52,625 bases of DNA, taken from assembly GCA_018333535.1 (NCBI GenBank), contig JAGXTA010000171.1, positions 1-52,625 on the forward strand, read 5' to 3'. The translations under genes were made by a program, and so were the position numbers. The number at the start of each line of letters is the position of its first letter. The stretch's first letter is position 1. Positions 52,079 to 52,625 of the stretch are shown here, piece by piece. The DNA is from Deltaproteobacteria bacterium. Lineage in GTDB: Bacteria; Desulfobacterota; BSN033; UBA1163. Under the pieces are notes generated by a model. It searched no databases and was not told the origin of the DNA. It saw nothing but the letters and a program-made list of their open reading frames with translations.

Positions 52079-52625
52079 CTATCTTCCTCTGTAATTGATC
52101 CAGGCCCTGAAAAAAGGATTCACAAACCTGTATTCGTTATTCCTCTCGAATAAAATATTGAGGGTAATCATCCGTTTAATCGCCCTGCGAACAGAGGATG
52201 GATTATTTACTCCAGCAGATTTCATGAATGAGACGGAAAAAACCCTATTTCCGCCTTCTCTTGCGATTGTCAGAAGGCATCTGATCTGGAAGTCTGTTAG
52301 GAGACCCATGTCGTTTTCATAGGATTTTTGTTCCCTGGCGAAAATTAATTCAAGGGCATCTTTCAGTCTATCTGAACCTATAACGCTATTGCTTGAAGTT
52401 ACTGTCCATAAAGCCTCGCATAATTGCTGAATATCTCCCGGGATGTCATGCGCAATTTCAAAAACTTTTTTCAATACATCATCATTAATCCTCCGTTTTC
52501 CTGTCAAGAATTTATTTTGTAAAAAGTCAGAAAACTCGGTATAGGGTAAGGAATCCACCGTTATGGGAATAGCGGATTTGAAGAAAGGCGAATCAGGATG
52601 GGTAAATATCTCATCCATTTTGTTT
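52079..52625 (-). CDS. AAA ATPase, C-terminal part (gene continues beyond the window)
   Basis: About 182 residues, open at the window edge. It reads MDEIFTHPDSPFFKSAIPIT, PYTEFSDFLQNKF, FEIAHDIPGDIQQLCEALW and a C-terminal winged helix (LLTDFQIRCLLTIAREGGNR...SVRRAIKRMITLNILFER). This is the sensor/lid and wHTH half of an ATPase_2-type (archaeal-type) AAA protein. The P-loop would lie outside the window. The first visible Met is probably internal, since the frame continues upstream. Confidence 0.75.
   Translation of the reverse strand, partial: NKMDEIFTHPDSPFFKSAIPITVDSLPYTEFSDFLQNKFLTGKRRINDDVLKKVFEIAHDIPGDIQQLCEALWTVTSSNSVIGSDRLKDALELIFAREQKSYENDMGLLTDFQIRCLLTIAREGGNRVFSVSFMKSAGVNNPSSVRRAIKRMITLNILFERNNEYRFVNPFFRAWINYRGR

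Overview
The window looks like a chromosomal segment of a Gram-negative bacterium, most likely an uncultured deltaproteobacterial (Desulfobacterota-like) lineage. The grounds are a TonB/B12-uptake operon (which implies an outer membrane), a long GyrB with the insertion usual in Gram-negatives, a sigma-54-type promoter, tandem acyl-CoA dehydrogenases, and intergenic spacers crowded with REP-like palindromes and MITE-like elements. The lineage is inference; no rRNA or tRNA gene was seen.

Region 1 (1-12.6 kb) is the replication-origin core: an IS1380-family transposase with an RBS-sequestering hairpin, then gyrA, a probable oriC (AT-rich tract plus clustered DnaA boxes), dnaA, dnaN, gyrB, coaE, rho and rpmE, all on the + strand. 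recF is absent between dnaN and gyrB. Region 2 (12.7-20.8 kb) is accessory and partly eroded. It holds a 500-residue winged-helix protein that behaves like a mobile gene, the 3' stump of a REP-associated transposase, a broken FLDPDTG gene, pxpB/pxpC (5-oxoprolinase subunits), a secreted beta-propeller, an NYN/OST-HTH RNase-like protein, and a VapB antitoxin whose VapC partner survives only as 14 codons.

Region 3 (20.7-25.6 kb) is a vitamin B12 uptake operon on the - strand, read in the order cobalamin riboswitch, terminator, tonB, btuF, btuC, btuD. MITE-like elements have inserted on both sides of tonB and next to the btuF start, and REP-like palindromes sit inside the tonB linker and inside the riboswitch. 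A fragment of threonine dehydratase ends at another MITE. Region 4 (25.7-42.3 kb) is metabolic and transport DNA: two DUF4143 ATPases, an MBL-fold hydrolase with a truncated THEP1 NTPase, two tandem acyl-CoA dehydrogenases, a small operon (two paralogous small membrane proteins plus a stand-alone receiver domain) behind a sigma-54-type promoter, a complete dipeptide/oligopeptide ABC transporter with an intra-operon terminator, a YgjP-like peptidase, an amidohydrolase and a Tat-exported DUF362 protein.

Region 5 (42.5-52.6 kb) is a defence island on the - strand. It contains a BrnT/BrnA toxin-antitoxin pair abutting a truncated RelE/HTH pair. Two overlapping gene blocks follow: TcmP with DUF5131 (Gp37/68), and radC-hsdM-hsdS plus a gene joining a DGQHR/ParB-like domain to a nucleoside-deoxyribosyltransferase/TIR-like domain. 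No HsdR helicase-nuclease is visible. HsdM instead carries an N-terminal PD-(D/E)xK-type domain, and the fusion protein sits where a restriction effector would be expected. This modification-specificity-effector arrangement is the best candidate for an undescribed system in the window. The window ends inside an AAA ATPase gene.
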